A stretch of DNA of 7,587 nucleotides from an uncultured Bacilli bacterium (GCA_948687865.1 CAPQQE010000055.1:864-8450), one strand, 5' to 3'; counted from the stretch's first letter, positions 1 through 6,864 are shown. Notes: generated from the letters alone by a model not told the origin. A program made the numbers and translations.

Positions 1-821
1 TTAATAAAGAAGTAAAGGTTAATTGTAAAAATGTAGTAGTAGCGCCAGGTAGAACAGGTGCGAAATGGGTTCAAGAACTTGCAGATAAATATAAAATACC
101 TTACATCTCAAAAAGTATAGAAATAGGTGTTAGAGTAGAAGTTAGAAAAGAAATAATGGAAGAGATATGTAGTGTAATATATGACCCAACAATCTTTATT
201 AAGACCAAAACTTATGCTGATGAAATAAGAACATTTTGTACTAATCCAGGAGGCTTTGTAGCAAAAGAAAATTATTATGGATATATATGTGTAAATGGAC
301 ATTCTCTAAAAGATATAAAATCTAATAATTCAAATTTTGCATTTATTAGTAAAGTTAATTTAACAGAGCCAGTTACTAATACTAGAGAATATGGCGAATC
401 AATAGCAAAAATAGCAAATGTATTAGGTGATTCAAAACCAATTATACAGACATTAAGAGATTTAAGAATGGGTAGACGTAGTAATTTTAATAGAATAAAT
501 AAATTATTCATAACTCCAACTTTAGAGGATTGTGTAGCAGGAGACTTAGCTTTAGTTTTGCCACATAGAATTATAATTAATATTTTAGAAGGACTGGAAG
601 AATTAGATAAAATTATTCCAGGAGTCAATAATGATGAAACATTACTTTATGGGCCTGAAATAAAATTTTTTAGTAATGAAATAACTACTAATAATGATTT
701 TAAATTAAAAGATTATAATGTTTATTTTGTAGGAGACGGTTCTGGTAAAGCAGGTAATATAGTAGCAGCAGCTGCTACTGGATTAGTATCTGCAAGAGAT
801 ATATTAAGAAGGATTAAATAA
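1..821 (+). CDS. FAD-dependent dehydrogenase (COG2509-like), C-terminal part
   Basis: Partial gene: the reading frame is open from base 3 with no start in view, giving 272 visible residues and a TAA stop. The family is a flavoprotein oxidoreductase of unknown physiological substrate, usually somewhat under or over 500 residues, so roughly the N-terminal half with the first FAD-binding Rossmann motif lies outside the window. Visible hallmarks are APGRTGAKW near the left edge, IGVRVEV, RTFCTNPGGFV (the family's TFCxxPGG segment, encoded near 228-260), VNGHS, and the C-terminal VGDGSGKAG (about 733-756), whose Asp belongs to the second FAD-contacting motif. An internal ATG at 156 is not the start, because conserved family sequence continues upstream of it. 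A terminator overlaps the stop codon, so this gene ends its transcription unit. Family membership is by motif recognition; the substrate is unknown. Confidence 0.8.
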   Translation, partial: NKEVKVNCKNVVVAPGRTGAKWVQELADKYKIPYISKSIEIGVRVEVRKEIMEEICSVIYDPTIFIKTKTYADEIRTFCTNPGGFVAKENYYGYICVNGHSLKDIKSNNSNFAFISKVNLTEPVTNTREYGESIAKIANVLGDSKPIIQTLRDLRMGRRSNFNRINKLFITPTLEDCVAGDLALVLPHRIIINILEGLEELDKIIPGVNNDETLLYGPEIKFFSNEITTNNDFKLKDYNVYFVGDGSGKAGNIVAAAATGLVSARDILRRIK

Positions 822-833
822 AATCCTCTTTTT
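810..833 (+). terminator. Rho-independent terminator of the FAD dehydrogenase gene
   Basis: Stem AGGATT (810-815) pairs with AATCCT (822-827) around a 6-nt loop, followed by C and a T5 run (829-833). The stem can be extended outward past one mismatch (806-808 with 829-831). The TAA stop of the upstream gene (819-821) lies inside the loop. The stem is short but the T-run placement is typical. Confidence 0.65.
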
Positions 834-837
834 ATCT

Positions 838-843
838 TATAAT
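838..843 (+). promoter_or_regulatory. Candidate -10 element (TATAAT) before the dehydrogenase remnant
   Basis: A perfect TATAAT lies just after the upstream terminator, but no good -35 is seen 16-18 bases upstream. Transcription would start around 849-850, directly at the GGAG of the ribosome binding site, giving an almost absent leader. The same arrangement recurs before 5935 and 7191. In such AT-rich DNA a chance match is possible. Confidence 0.3.
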
Positions 844-849
844 TTAAAT

Positions 850-853
850 GGAG
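850..853 (+). promoter_or_regulatory. Ribosome binding site favouring GTG 863
   Basis: GGAG sits 9 bases before GTG 863 and overlaps the in-frame ATG at 848, so that ATG cannot be served by it. This decides for GTG as the original start of the dehydrogenase gene. Confidence 0.6.
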
Positions 854-862
854 TGTGATATT

Positions 863-1484
863 GTGAAACTAAGTAGTAAAGTAGCATTAGTTACAGGTTC
901 TGGAAGAGGACTAGGAGCTTATATTATAAAAGAACTTGCTAAAAATGGTTGTAATGTCATTATAAACTATAATAATTCTAAAGATAGTGCATTAAAATTA
1001 AAGGAATATATAGATAATAACTATAATGTTAAATCACTTGTAGTAAAATGTGATATTACAAATGAAGAAGAAATAAAGAATATGATAAATAAAAGTACTA
1101 GAGGTTAATTTAGTTGGTCCTTTTTTAGTTACTAAATATGCATATAAATATATGAATAATGGAATTATTTTAAATATATCATCTAAAGATGCAGTGAGTA
1201 CATATAATGATATGAATATTGATTATTCATCATCAAAAGCAGGACTTAATTTACTTACTAAATCACTATCAACTATAATTAAAAATAATAAAATAATAGC
1301 TGTAATGCCAGGATGGATTAATACACAGAGTGTTAAAGAAATGAATCCTGATTATTTGAAAATGGAATTAAAAAGAGTTAATCAATCTAAGTTAAGTGAA
1401 ATAGAAGATATTACTACTCAAATTATTAATATAATAAAAGATGATAATATAAAAACAGGAAGCATAATAGAATTGGAGGATTAA
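863..1484 (+). pseudogene. Short-chain dehydrogenase/reductase (FabG-like), broken by an internal deletion with frameshift
   Basis: The 5' part (863-1105) encodes an N-terminal Rossmann half with TGSGRGLG (residues 11-18), the NAD(P)-binding TGxxxGxG motif, and stops at TAA 1106. The 3' part continues in another frame (open from 1089, homologous from about 1101) with EVNLVGPF, NISS, the catalytic YSSSK (Tyr-x3-Lys) and a normal C-terminal end GSIIELED. The joined pieces give about 205 residues against about 245 for the family. The missing block is the region carrying the structural NNAG motif, about 35-40 residues. Frame arithmetic requires a net loss of 3n+2 bases if it is a single deletion. 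The junction lies near 1095-1104. Without NNAG and with a stop in between, no functional enzyme is expected. The next gene starts 9 bases later and its ribosome binding site lies within the last codons, so the remnant may persist because it carries translation signals for the PLP enzyme. An assembly or sequencing artefact is a less likely alternative. The original substrate cannot be told. Confidence 0.8.
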
Positions 1485-1492
1485 AATTATAT

Positions 1493-2728
1493 ATGGATAA
1501 TGATATAAAAAGTTTAGTTAATAAATGTGAAAAAGAATTAGAGGAAGAATTTAAAATTGTAAATGAGATATGTGAATATAACAGTAATAAAGTTATAAAT
1601 GCATTTTGGAATAATAAAATTTCTGAAGTACATTTTTCATCTACTACTGGTTATGGGTATAATGATATAGGAAGAAGTGCAATAGAAAATGTATTTAAGG
1701 AAGTATTAGGCGCAGAAGATGCATTAGTTAGAAGTCAATTTATATCAGGATCTCATGCACTTACAGTTGCATTATTTTCATATCTAAGACCAGGAGATAC
1801 TATGATTAGTATTACAGGAGAACCATATGATACATTACATGAAGTTATAGGAATAAAGAATAATGATAGTTCACTTAAATCATTTAATATAAATTATGAA
1901 CAAATAGAATTAGTAAATGATGATTTTGATTATAAAAAAATAGAGGAAAGATTAAGCAAATCTAAAGTAAAATTAATAGAGATACAAAGATCTAAAGGAT
2001 ATAGTACAAGAAAAAGTATATCAAATGATAAAATAAAAAATATAGTAGAACTAATTAAAAAAATTGATAAAGATATTATTGTTATGGTTGATAATTGTTA
2101 TTGCGAGTTTGTAGATAAAACATCTCCACTTGATATGGGGGCAGATATTATAGTTGGATCACTTATAAAAAATTTAGGTGGTGGGATAGCTCCTAATGGT
2201 GCATATATTGCTGGAAGAAAAGATTTAATTGAATTAGCAGCACAAAGATTAACGTTACCTGGAGAAGGAAGGGAAGTTGGACCTACACTTGGTATAAATA
2301 AACAAATCTTACAAGGATTATATATGGCACCATCTGTTGTAGCATCATCACTTAAAACAGCTATATTAGCAAGTAAAGTATTAGAAGAATTGGGTTATAA
2401 AGTAGAACCAAAATATAATAGTAAGAGAGTTGATATAGTTCAAAATATAGAGTTTAATAATGAAGAAAAATTAATTAAATTTTGTCAGGGGATTCAAAGT
2501 GCATCACCTATAGATTCTTATGTTGTCCCTATACCTTGGGATATGCCAGGTTATACAGATAAAGTAATAATGGCTGCGGGAACTTTTACACAAGGATCAT
2601 CAATAGAATTATCTTGTGATGGACCAATTAGAAAACCATATATAGCATACATGCAAGGATCTCTAACATATGAATATGGTAAAATAGCAATTATAAAAGC
2701 GGTAGTAAATTTGACAAAACAAAACTAG
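1493..2728 (+). CDS. ynbB: YnbB-type PLP-dependent enzyme (methionine gamma-lyase family, 'aluminium resistance protein')
   Basis: 411 residues, full length for the family (fold-type I PLP enzymes, Met_gamma_lyase family, COG4100). The N-terminal region carries GYGYNDIGR (53-61). RSQFISGSHAL (80-90) is the phosphate-binding region. GEPYDTLHEVIG (109-120) follows. MVDNCYCEF (198-206) has Asp200, the expected partner of the pyridine nitrogen. VGSLIKNLGGGIAPNGAYIAG (221-241) has Lys226 as the probable Schiff-base lysine, and GEGREVGPTLG follows. Related proteins are named after cystathionine/methionine lyases or aluminium tolerance, but the physiological reaction is poorly defined; cytosolic cleavage or elimination on a sulfur amino acid is the family-based guess. 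GGAGGA at 1475-1480, inside the end of the broken dehydrogenase, lies 12 bases before the ATG, which suggests coupling to that upstream frame. No terminator follows. Its last codons contain the -35 box of the next gene. Confidence 0.88.
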   Translation: MDNDIKSLVNKCEKELEEEFKIVNEICEYNSNKVINAFWNNKISEVHFSSTTGYGYNDIGRSAIENVFKEVLGAEDALVRSQFISGSHALTVALFSYLRPGDTMISITGEPYDTLHEVIGIKNNDSSLKSFNINYEQIELVNDDFDYKKIEERLSKSKVKLIEIQRSKGYSTRKSISNDKIKNIVELIKKIDKDIIVMVDNCYCEFVDKTSPLDMGADIIVGSLIKNLGGGIAPNGAYIAGRKDLIELAAQRLTLPGEGREVGPTLGINKQILQGLYMAPSVVASSLKTAILASKVLEELGYKVEPKYNSKRVDIVQNIEFNNEEKLIKFCQGIQSASPIDSYVVPIPWDMPGYTDKVIMAAGTFTQGSSIELSCDGPIRKPYIAYMQGSLTYEYGKIAIIKAVVNLTKQN

Positions 2729-2739
2729 TTATATATACT
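2711..2739 (+). promoter_or_regulatory. Consensus sigma-A promoter for the 281-aa/88-aa gene pair
   Basis: TTGACA (2711-2716, perfect -35), a 17-base spacer and TATACT (2734-2739, 5 of 6 to consensus). The -35 lies within the last codons of the PLP-enzyme gene and the -10 lies after its stop. Transcription is predicted to start near 2746-2747, only a few bases before the ribosome binding site. Its layout matches the rny promoter at 4256-4284 (TTGACT-N17-TATACT). Confidence 0.75.
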
Positions 2740-2764
2740 ATACATCAATGAAAGAGGGATTAGT

Positions 2765-3610
2765 GTGGAAGTTAATAACTACAATAGAGAAATTAGAAAA
2801 ATTTTATTTGATAGAAATATTAAAGGTAATATATCAGAAGATATAGATATTAAAAAAGCATATGAAGTAATAAGAACTATGATATATATGACAAGTTATA
2901 GTGATTTATATTCATATTTTAGATATTGGAAAAAAACAAACAAATTGTTTCCGCCTGAATTAAGAGATTTTAATGAATTAAAAGAAATAAATTCATATGA
3001 TGAACTTGAAAAATTTTATGAAAATAATACTGATATGTTTAATCTTGCACTTTATGCATCTAAAACATTTTATGATTCTTCAGCATATTATAAGATATTA
3101 AATGTAAAAAGTTTAGATGAAGATGATATAAAACATATTTGTAAAATAAATACTCTATTTAACCAAGATATAGATAATTACAATATCGATGTTGATGCAG
3201 ATTACATTATAGATAAAATTATTAAATGTAATCGAAAAATAGGGGAAGAAAAATTATTATCTGATTCATCAGAATTTATATTATCATTATTAAAAGTAGA
3301 TAAAATAAATGCTAAAAAAATACTTTTAGAATTAATACTTATGGATATCAAATCAATTAATTGGGAACAATCTTTAACGTCAAAAAATAAAAATATTAAT
3401 AGTAGCGCATATAGTGAAATGTTAGATGTATATAGAACATGCGATTTAAAATCATATTTAGAGTGTATAGATAAAGTAAGAATAAATACACTTTTATCAA
3501 AAGCAATATCATATAAAAAAATGAAACAGTATATAGACGATACTGAGTTAACAGGAGAAAATGTAGAATTATTTGATAAATTTAAATGTTATGAGTTAGG
3601 TATTAAATAA
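2765..3610 (+). CDS. Unrecognised 281-aa cytosolic protein
   Basis: I do not recognise this family. The start is GTG 2765, supported by AGAGGG (2753-2758) with 6-base spacing. The protein is rich in Lys, Asp, Tyr and Ile, looks mostly helical, and has no signal peptide or clear membrane segment. Notable stretches are an aromatic segment SDLYSYFRYW (46-55) followed by KKTNKLFPPELRDF (56-69), a middle NLALYASKTFYDSSAYYKIL (93-112), and an acidic LDEDDIKHICKI (117-128). Its five cysteines (about 126, 155, 226, 234 and 275) do not form a CxxC pair. No nuclease, NTPase or methyltransferase motif is visible. It has its own strong promoter inside the end of the preceding gene and is followed after a single base by an 88-aa gene, so the two are probably made together. 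The good ribosome binding site, uninterrupted length and codon use like its neighbours argue that it is a real gene. Confidence 0.75.
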   Translation: MEVNNYNREIRKILFDRNIKGNISEDIDIKKAYEVIRTMIYMTSYSDLYSYFRYWKKTNKLFPPELRDFNELKEINSYDELEKFYENNTDMFNLALYASKTFYDSSAYYKILNVKSLDEDDIKHICKINTLFNQDIDNYNIDVDADYIIDKIIKCNRKIGEEKLLSDSSEFILSLLKVDKINAKKILLELILMDIKSINWEQSLTSKNKNINSSAYSEMLDVYRTCDLKSYLECIDKVRINTLLSKAISYKKMKQYIDDTELTGENVELFDKFKCYELGIK

Positions 3611-3611
3611 T

Positions 3612-3878
3612 ATGTATAGTAATAATCAAATAGATGATATAGTAAATAAAACTATTACTGATAATAAATTAAATAAAATTAGTGATAATTTATACTTATC
3701 TAATAGACAAATAGAAATATTAAATAGATATAAGATAGATTATAAAAAGTTTAATGACATAAAGTCTTTAATGTATGAAGTTGAAGAAGTTCTTAATGAG
3801 TCATATATTAGTGATGAATTAGAACAGTTATCAATTGAATTAGCAGAATTTAATTATTATCATAACACTAGGAAATAA
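3612..3878 (+). CDS. Unrecognised 88-aa protein, coupled to the 281-aa gene
   Basis: Small soluble, predicted helical protein. The first third is Asn/Asp/Lys-rich. A central segment LYLSNRQIEILNRYKIDY (27-44) follows, and a very acidic helix LMYEVEEVLNESYISDELEQL (53-73) comes next, ending in ELAEFNYYHNTRK. No catalytic motif, signal peptide or membrane segment is seen. The NRQIEIL segment faintly resembles a short recognition-type helix, but there is not enough to call a DNA-binding domain. ATG 3612 follows the previous stop after one base, and only a weak AGG (3598-3600) precedes it, so translational coupling is likely. The stop codon lies at the top of the terminator hairpin 3870-3890. It converges on the minus-strand 98-aa gene with a one-base gap. 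It is probably a real gene because of the tight operon spacing; its function is unknown. Confidence 0.68.
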   Translation: MYSNNQIDDIVNKTITDNKLNKISDNLYLSNRQIEILNRYKIDYKKFNDIKSLMYEVEEVLNESYISDELEQLSIELAEFNYYHNTRK

Positions 3879-3895
3879 GTCATATTTCCTTTTTT
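3870..3895 (+). terminator. Rho-independent terminator overlapping two convergent gene ends
   Basis: Stem AGGAAATA (3870-3877) pairs perfectly with TATTTCCT (3883-3890) around a 5-nt loop AGTCA, ending in a T6 run (3890-3895). It terminates plus-strand transcripts of the 281/88-aa pair. It contains the stop codon of the 88-aa gene (3876-3878) on one side and the last codons and stop (3880-3882) of the minus-strand gene on the other. Read on the minus strand the hairpin has no following U-run, so it should not terminate that direction efficiently. Confidence 0.8.
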
Positions 3896-4176
3896 AATTC
3901 ATCAATTTCTTTAGCTAATGCATTCATCATTTTTTGCATCATAACAATAGTTTCATTGGTATTATTATTTTGATTATTATTAGCATTAGATTCTAATCCT
4001 CTTTCTTGTCTTACCTGTTTATAAAAAGCATTTGTGCATAATACTTGAGCAACAAGCATAAGCCAGTTACCAAGTGCATTTTGTTCATTAGCGGTAGTAT
4101 CATCTATTAGCAAATATCCAACCGCAATTGCGCTTAAAGTAAATAATTTAGGATCTATATTTGGTATTAAACTCAT
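3880..4176 (-). CDS. Unrecognised 98-aa small protein with hydrophobic N-terminal half
   Basis: The start ATG at 4176 is supported by AAGGAG (plus-strand 4184-4189) with 7-base spacing. The protein has three parts. The N-terminal half begins SLIPNIDPKLFTLSAIAVGYLLID (2-25) and continues ANEQNALGNWLMLVAQVLCTNAFY (29-52), two moderately hydrophobic segments that could be membrane-associated helices or an amphipathic pair. An Asn-rich low-complexity linker follows (about 64-75, NANNNQNNNTNE). A C-terminal helix MMQKMMNALAKEIDELKKEI (79-98) has heptad-like spacing and could form a coiled coil. The design suggests a small membrane-proximal oligomerising protein. I cannot assign a named family, though the conserved-looking IDP and ANEQNALGNWL segments suggest a real conserved hypothetical. 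It is monocistronic, divergent from rny and convergent with the 88-aa gene. The stop is TGA, showing that TGA is not Trp here. Confidence 0.78.
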   Translation of the reverse strand: MSLIPNIDPKLFTLSAIAVGYLLIDDTTANEQNALGNWLMLVAQVLCTNAFYKQVRQERGLESNANNNQNNNTNETIVMMQKMMNALAKEIDELKKEI

Positions 4177-4205
4177 AGTATTACTCCTTGTATTAAAATG
4201 ATATG

Positions 4206-4211
4206 ATTATA
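4206..4211 (-). promoter_or_regulatory. Candidate -10 element for the 98-aa gene
   Basis: On the minus strand this reads TATAAT, about 17 bases before the AAGGAG ribosome binding site. No convincing -35 is found at 16-18 bases upstream. The surroundings are almost pure A/T, so this is weak evidence. Confidence 0.3.
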
Positions 4212-4255
4212 TATTTATTATTATTTATTTTGATATAGTAAATAATTTTTTGTAG

Positions 4256-4284
4256 TTGACTTATTTACAAATAAATTTTATACT
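4256..4284 (+). promoter_or_regulatory. Sigma-A promoter of rny
   Basis: TTGACT (4256-4261), a 17-base spacer and TATACT (4279-4284). Transcription should start near 4290-4292, leaving a leader of about 50 bases before the ATG at 4343. The spacer contains a small inverted repeat (TTATTT 4261-4266, AAATAA 4269-4274). An 8-bp inverted repeat (4220-4227 with 4239-4246) lies just upstream of the -35; either may be only AT-richness. Confidence 0.78.
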
Positions 4285-4342
4285 AGAAGTGTATACATTA
4301 AATAATATTAATATATATAAATAAATCAAATGGAGGGAAAAT

Positions 4343-5884
4343 ATGGAAAAAATACTATTTTCTACTCTTGGATTGATTTTTGGAGTGTTACTTACAATAA
4401 TAATAATGGTTTTTATAATAAAATCAAAAGAAAAGAAATCTGATAATATAATAGAAAAGGCAAAAAAAGAAGCAGATAAATTAAAAAGAGATACTATATT
4501 AGAAATAAAAGAAGAACAATATAAATTAAAACAAGATTTTGAAAAAGAGTTAAAAGAAAGAAAACTAGAAGTAAAAGATATAGAAGATAGATTGCAACAA
4601 AGAGAAAATAGTATAGATAGAAGAGATCAATTACTTCAAGACAGAGAAAATTTATTATCAGAGAAAGAAAATAATTTAGTACAAAGACAAAAAGACATTC
4701 AAAAGTTAGAAGAAAAAACAGATGAAGTTTTAAAAGAACAATTAGAAAAACTAGAAAAAATTTCAGGATTTTCTAAAGAAGAAGCTAGAAGTATGGTTAT
4801 GAAACATGTAGAAGATTCTATGACTAAAGAAATAGCGGCTTATATTAAAGATAAAGAAGCAGAAGCAAAATTAGACGTAGATAAAAAAGCTAAGAATTTA
4901 CTAACACTTGCTATGCAAAAATATTCATCAGACGTAACTAATGAAGCAACTATATCAGTAATTAATTTACCTAATGATGATATGAAAGGTAGAATTATAG
5001 GAAGAGAAGGTAGAAATATAAGAACAATAGAGGCAGTAACAGGTGTTGATTTAATAATTGATGATACTCCCGAAAGTATTGTTATTTCAAGCTTTGATCC
5101 ACTTAGGAGAGAAATTGCTAAAGTTACTATAGAAAGTTTAGTAAAAGATGGAAGAATACATCCAGGTAGAATAGAAGAATTATATGATAAAACTTGTAAG
5201 GAAATAAATGCAAAAATTATAGAAAAAGGTGAAGAGGCAATATTTGGTCTTGGAATATCAAAAATAGATCCAGAATTAGTACAGATAATAGGAAAATTAC
5301 ATTTTAGAACAAGTTTTGGGCAAAATGCACTTAAACATTCTATAGAAGTTGCAAATCTATCGGGACTTTTAGCGGCAGAAATGGGAGAGAATGTTTCTTT
5401 AGCAAAAAGAGCAGGACTTCTTCACGATATAGGAAAAGCAATTGATTTTGAGGTAGAGGGTAGCCATGTTGAGATAGGTAAAAAGATTGCTAAAAAGTAT
5501 GATGAAGATGAAATAGTAGTAAACGCAATAGCATCTCATCATGGAGATGAAGCAGCAACTAGTATAATATCCTCAATTGTAGAAATAGCGGATACAATAA
5601 GTGCATCAAGACCAGGTGCTAGAAATGATTCACTTGAAAACTACATTAATAGATTACAGCAACTAGAAGATATTGCAAATTCATTTGATGGAGTAGAAAA
5701 ATCATTTGCTATGCAAGCAGGTAGGGAATTAAGAGTGCTTGTTAAGCCAGAAGAAATGGATGAATTAACATCTATAAAGGTAGCAAGGGATATAAAAGAT
5801 AGAATAGAAAATGAAATGCAATATCCTGGAACAATAAGAGTAACTGTTATAAGAGAAACAAGAGTTGTAGAAGAAGCAAGATAA
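4343..5884 (+). CDS. rny: Ribonuclease Y (membrane-anchored endoribonuclease)
   Basis: 513 residues, close to the roughly 520 of B. subtilis RNase Y. RNase Y initiates mRNA decay by endonucleolytic cleavage at the membrane and partners with other RNA-decay enzymes in Firmicutes. The domain order is complete. There is one N-terminal membrane helix (about 5-27), then a long charged coiled coil rich in K/E/Q/R (about 28-195). A KH RNA-binding domain follows with the GxxG-type loop [10 protein letters not shown] (216-225). The HD phosphohydrolase domain has His332 (ALKHSIEVA), the metal-binding pair His361-Asp362 in [10 protein letters not shown], His375, His399-His400 in ASHHGD, and Asp417 in [14 protein letters not shown]. 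The family C-terminal domain ends [13 protein letters not shown]. The start is supported by GGAGGG (4332-4337), 5 bases before the ATG. It has its own promoter and terminator and is therefore monocistronic. The B. subtilis neighbours ymdB and spoVS are not present. No defect is seen; active sites are intact. Confidence 0.98.
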   Translation: MEKILFSTLGLIFGVLLTIIIMVFIIKSKEKKSDNIIEKAKKEADKLKRDTILEIKEEQYKLKQDFEKELKERKLEVKDIEDRLQQRENSIDRRDQLLQDRENLLSEKENNLVQRQKDIQKLEEKTDEVLKEQLEKLEKISGFSKEEARSMVMKHVEDSMTKEIAAYIKDKEAEAKLDVDKKAKNLLTLAMQKYSSDVTNEATISVINLPNDDMKGRIIGREGRNIRTIEAVTGVDLIIDDTPESIVISSFDPLRREIAKVTIESLVKDGRIHPGRIEELYDKTCKEINAKIIEKGEEAIFGLGISKIDPELVQIIGKLHFRTSFGQNALKHSIEVANLSGLLAAEMGENVSLAKRAGLLHDIGKAIDFEVEGSHVEIGKKIAKKYDEDEIVVNAIASHHGDEAATSIISSIVEIADTISASRPGARNDSLENYINRLQQLEDIANSFDGVEKSFAMQAGRELRVLVKPEEMDELTSIKVARDIKDRIENEMQYPGTIRVTVIRETRVVEEAR

Positions 5885-5898
5885 TTTGTTTCTTTTTT
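5871..5898 (+). terminator. Rho-independent terminator of rny
   Basis: GAAGCAA (5873-5879) pairs with TTGTTTC (5886-5892, one G-T pair), extended by two A-T pairs (5871-5872 with 5893-5894), and is followed by a T6 run (5893-5898). The rny stop codon TAA (5882-5884) lies in the loop. Confidence 0.7.
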
Positions 5899-5912
5899 AT
5901 TTTATATGTGCA

Positions 5913-5918
5913 TATAAT
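5913..5918 (+). promoter_or_regulatory. Candidate -10 element for the YutH-like gene
   Basis: A perfect TATAAT lies 6 bases before the AGGTGA ribosome binding site. No good -35 is present at the right distance, where the rny terminator T-run lies. Since a terminator separates this gene from rny, some promoter is needed here; if this is it, the leader is almost nil. Confidence 0.4.
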
Positions 5919-5924
5919 TTTTAT

Positions 5925-5930
5925 AGGTGA
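5925..5930 (+). promoter_or_regulatory. Ribosome binding site selecting ATG 5935
   Basis: AGGTGA lies 4 bases before ATG 5935. An in-frame GTG at 5908 lies upstream of the candidate -10 region and has no ribosome binding site, so 5935 is the preferred start. Confidence 0.65.
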
Positions 5931-5934
5931 AACT

Positions 5935-6864
5935 ATGAAAAATACTATTAACTTTTATTATAATATTTTAGTAGATGAATTTATAAAAAAAGATGATAAT
6001 TATTATTTTTATTATAATGGTGATGAGTTTTACCTTATTTTTTATAATAGACCTTATGAAGATATAAATGCAATATATAAGTTAAATATGGAAATGAAAA
6101 AAAGGGGATGTATTGTTCATGAACTTATATTAAATAAAGATAAAAGTGCAATAACTATGATAAATGAAAAGCCTTATGTACTTATAAAATTATGTAGATA
6201 TAAGAATGATAAAGTATTTTTAAATGATATTAATTATATGCAGAACATGACAATTAATATACAAGCGGATAAAACACTTCTTAGAAATGATTGGATAAAA
6301 TTATGGAGTGAAAAAATAGATTATTATGAGTATCAGATAAGTGAAGTGGGTAAAAAGTATCCTATACTATGTGATAGTTTAAGTTATTTTATAGGTCTTG
6401 GTGAGAATGCTATATGTTATTTAATAAATAATTTGGATGTAAAAGATAATGTTTCACTAGTTGTAAGTCATAAAAGAATATTTCAGGAGAAGGGTAGTAT
6501 AAATTTTTATAATCCACTTAATTTTGTTGTGGATAATAGGGTAAGAGATGTAGCAGAATATATAAAACAAACATTTTATAATGATAATTTTAGTTTATAT
6601 GATGTAAAATCTTATTTAAGTATTGGAAATTTAAATAAAGCAGAATATGTATTATTTATTGGTAGATTATTATTTCCAACATGTTATTTTGATATGTATG
6701 ATGAAATAATAAATAGTGGGAAGAATGAGGAAACTATATTTAAAATAATAGATAAAATAGATGAATACGAAGAGTTGATATATAATATTTATAAATTTAT
6801 AGTATATGAAAAAAAGGTTCAATTAGAACCTATCGAATGGTTAGAAACAAAGTTTAGAAGTTAA
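5935..6864 (+). CDS. YutH/CotS-like protein (spore-coat-associated kinase fold, probably catalytically degenerate)
   Basis: 309 residues from ATG 5935. The architecture resembles B. subtilis YutH and more distantly CotS-type aminoglycoside-phosphotransferase-fold proteins. An N-terminal lobe with Tyr/Phe-rich strands (about 22-100, ending KPYVLIKLC) comes first. SYFIGLGENAICYLINN (150-166) follows. SLVVSHKRIF (174-183) aligns by position with the HxD catalytic loop but reads H-K-R. NPLNFVVDNRVRDVAEYIKQTF (193-214) would hold the DFG-like Asp200. A C-terminal helical part contains FIGRLLFPTCYFDMYDEI (241-258) and ends PIEWLE. With the catalytic Asp replaced, it is probably a pseudokinase or binding protein. 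Family assignment is from remembered pattern similarity, not alignment. In sporulating bacilli such proteins associate with the coat; whether this organism sporulates cannot be told. Its 3' end overlaps that of the minus-strand NifU-like gene by 4 bases. A terminator isolates it from rny. Confidence 0.65.
   Translation: MKNTINFYYNILVDEFIKKDDNYYFYYNGDEFYLIFYNRPYEDINAIYKLNMEMKKRGCIVHELILNKDKSAITMINEKPYVLIKLCRYKNDKVFLNDINYMQNMTINIQADKTLLRNDWIKLWSEKIDYYEYQISEVGKKYPILCDSLSYFIGLGENAICYLINNLDVKDNVSLVVSHKRIFQEKGSINFYNPLNFVVDNRVRDVAEYIKQTFYNDNFSLYDVKSYLSIGNLNKAEYVLFIGRLLFPTCYFDMYDEIINSGKNEETIFKIIDKIDEYEELIYNIYKFIVYEKKVQLEPIEWLETKFRS

Noticed and set aside
108..302. Minus-strand 64-codon open frame rich in Tyr, Phe and Ile
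   Set aside because: Its composition is what antisense AT-rich coding DNA gives; it lies over the conserved TFCxxPGG segment of the plus-strand gene.
275..628. Minus-strand 117-codon open frame inside the FAD dehydrogenase gene
   Set aside because: It is antisense to conserved flavoprotein motifs, has no ribosome binding site and resembles no protein family.
1101..1484. Programmed ribosomal frameshift joining the two dehydrogenase halves
   Set aside because: No slippery heptamer with a following structure is evident at the junction, and joining the frames would still lack the NNAG block, so a deletion explains the data better.
1152..1484. A separate 110-aa gene starting at ATG 1152
   Set aside because: No ribosome binding site lies before it, and clear dehydrogenase homology continues upstream in the same frame to about 1101, so it is the tail of the broken gene.
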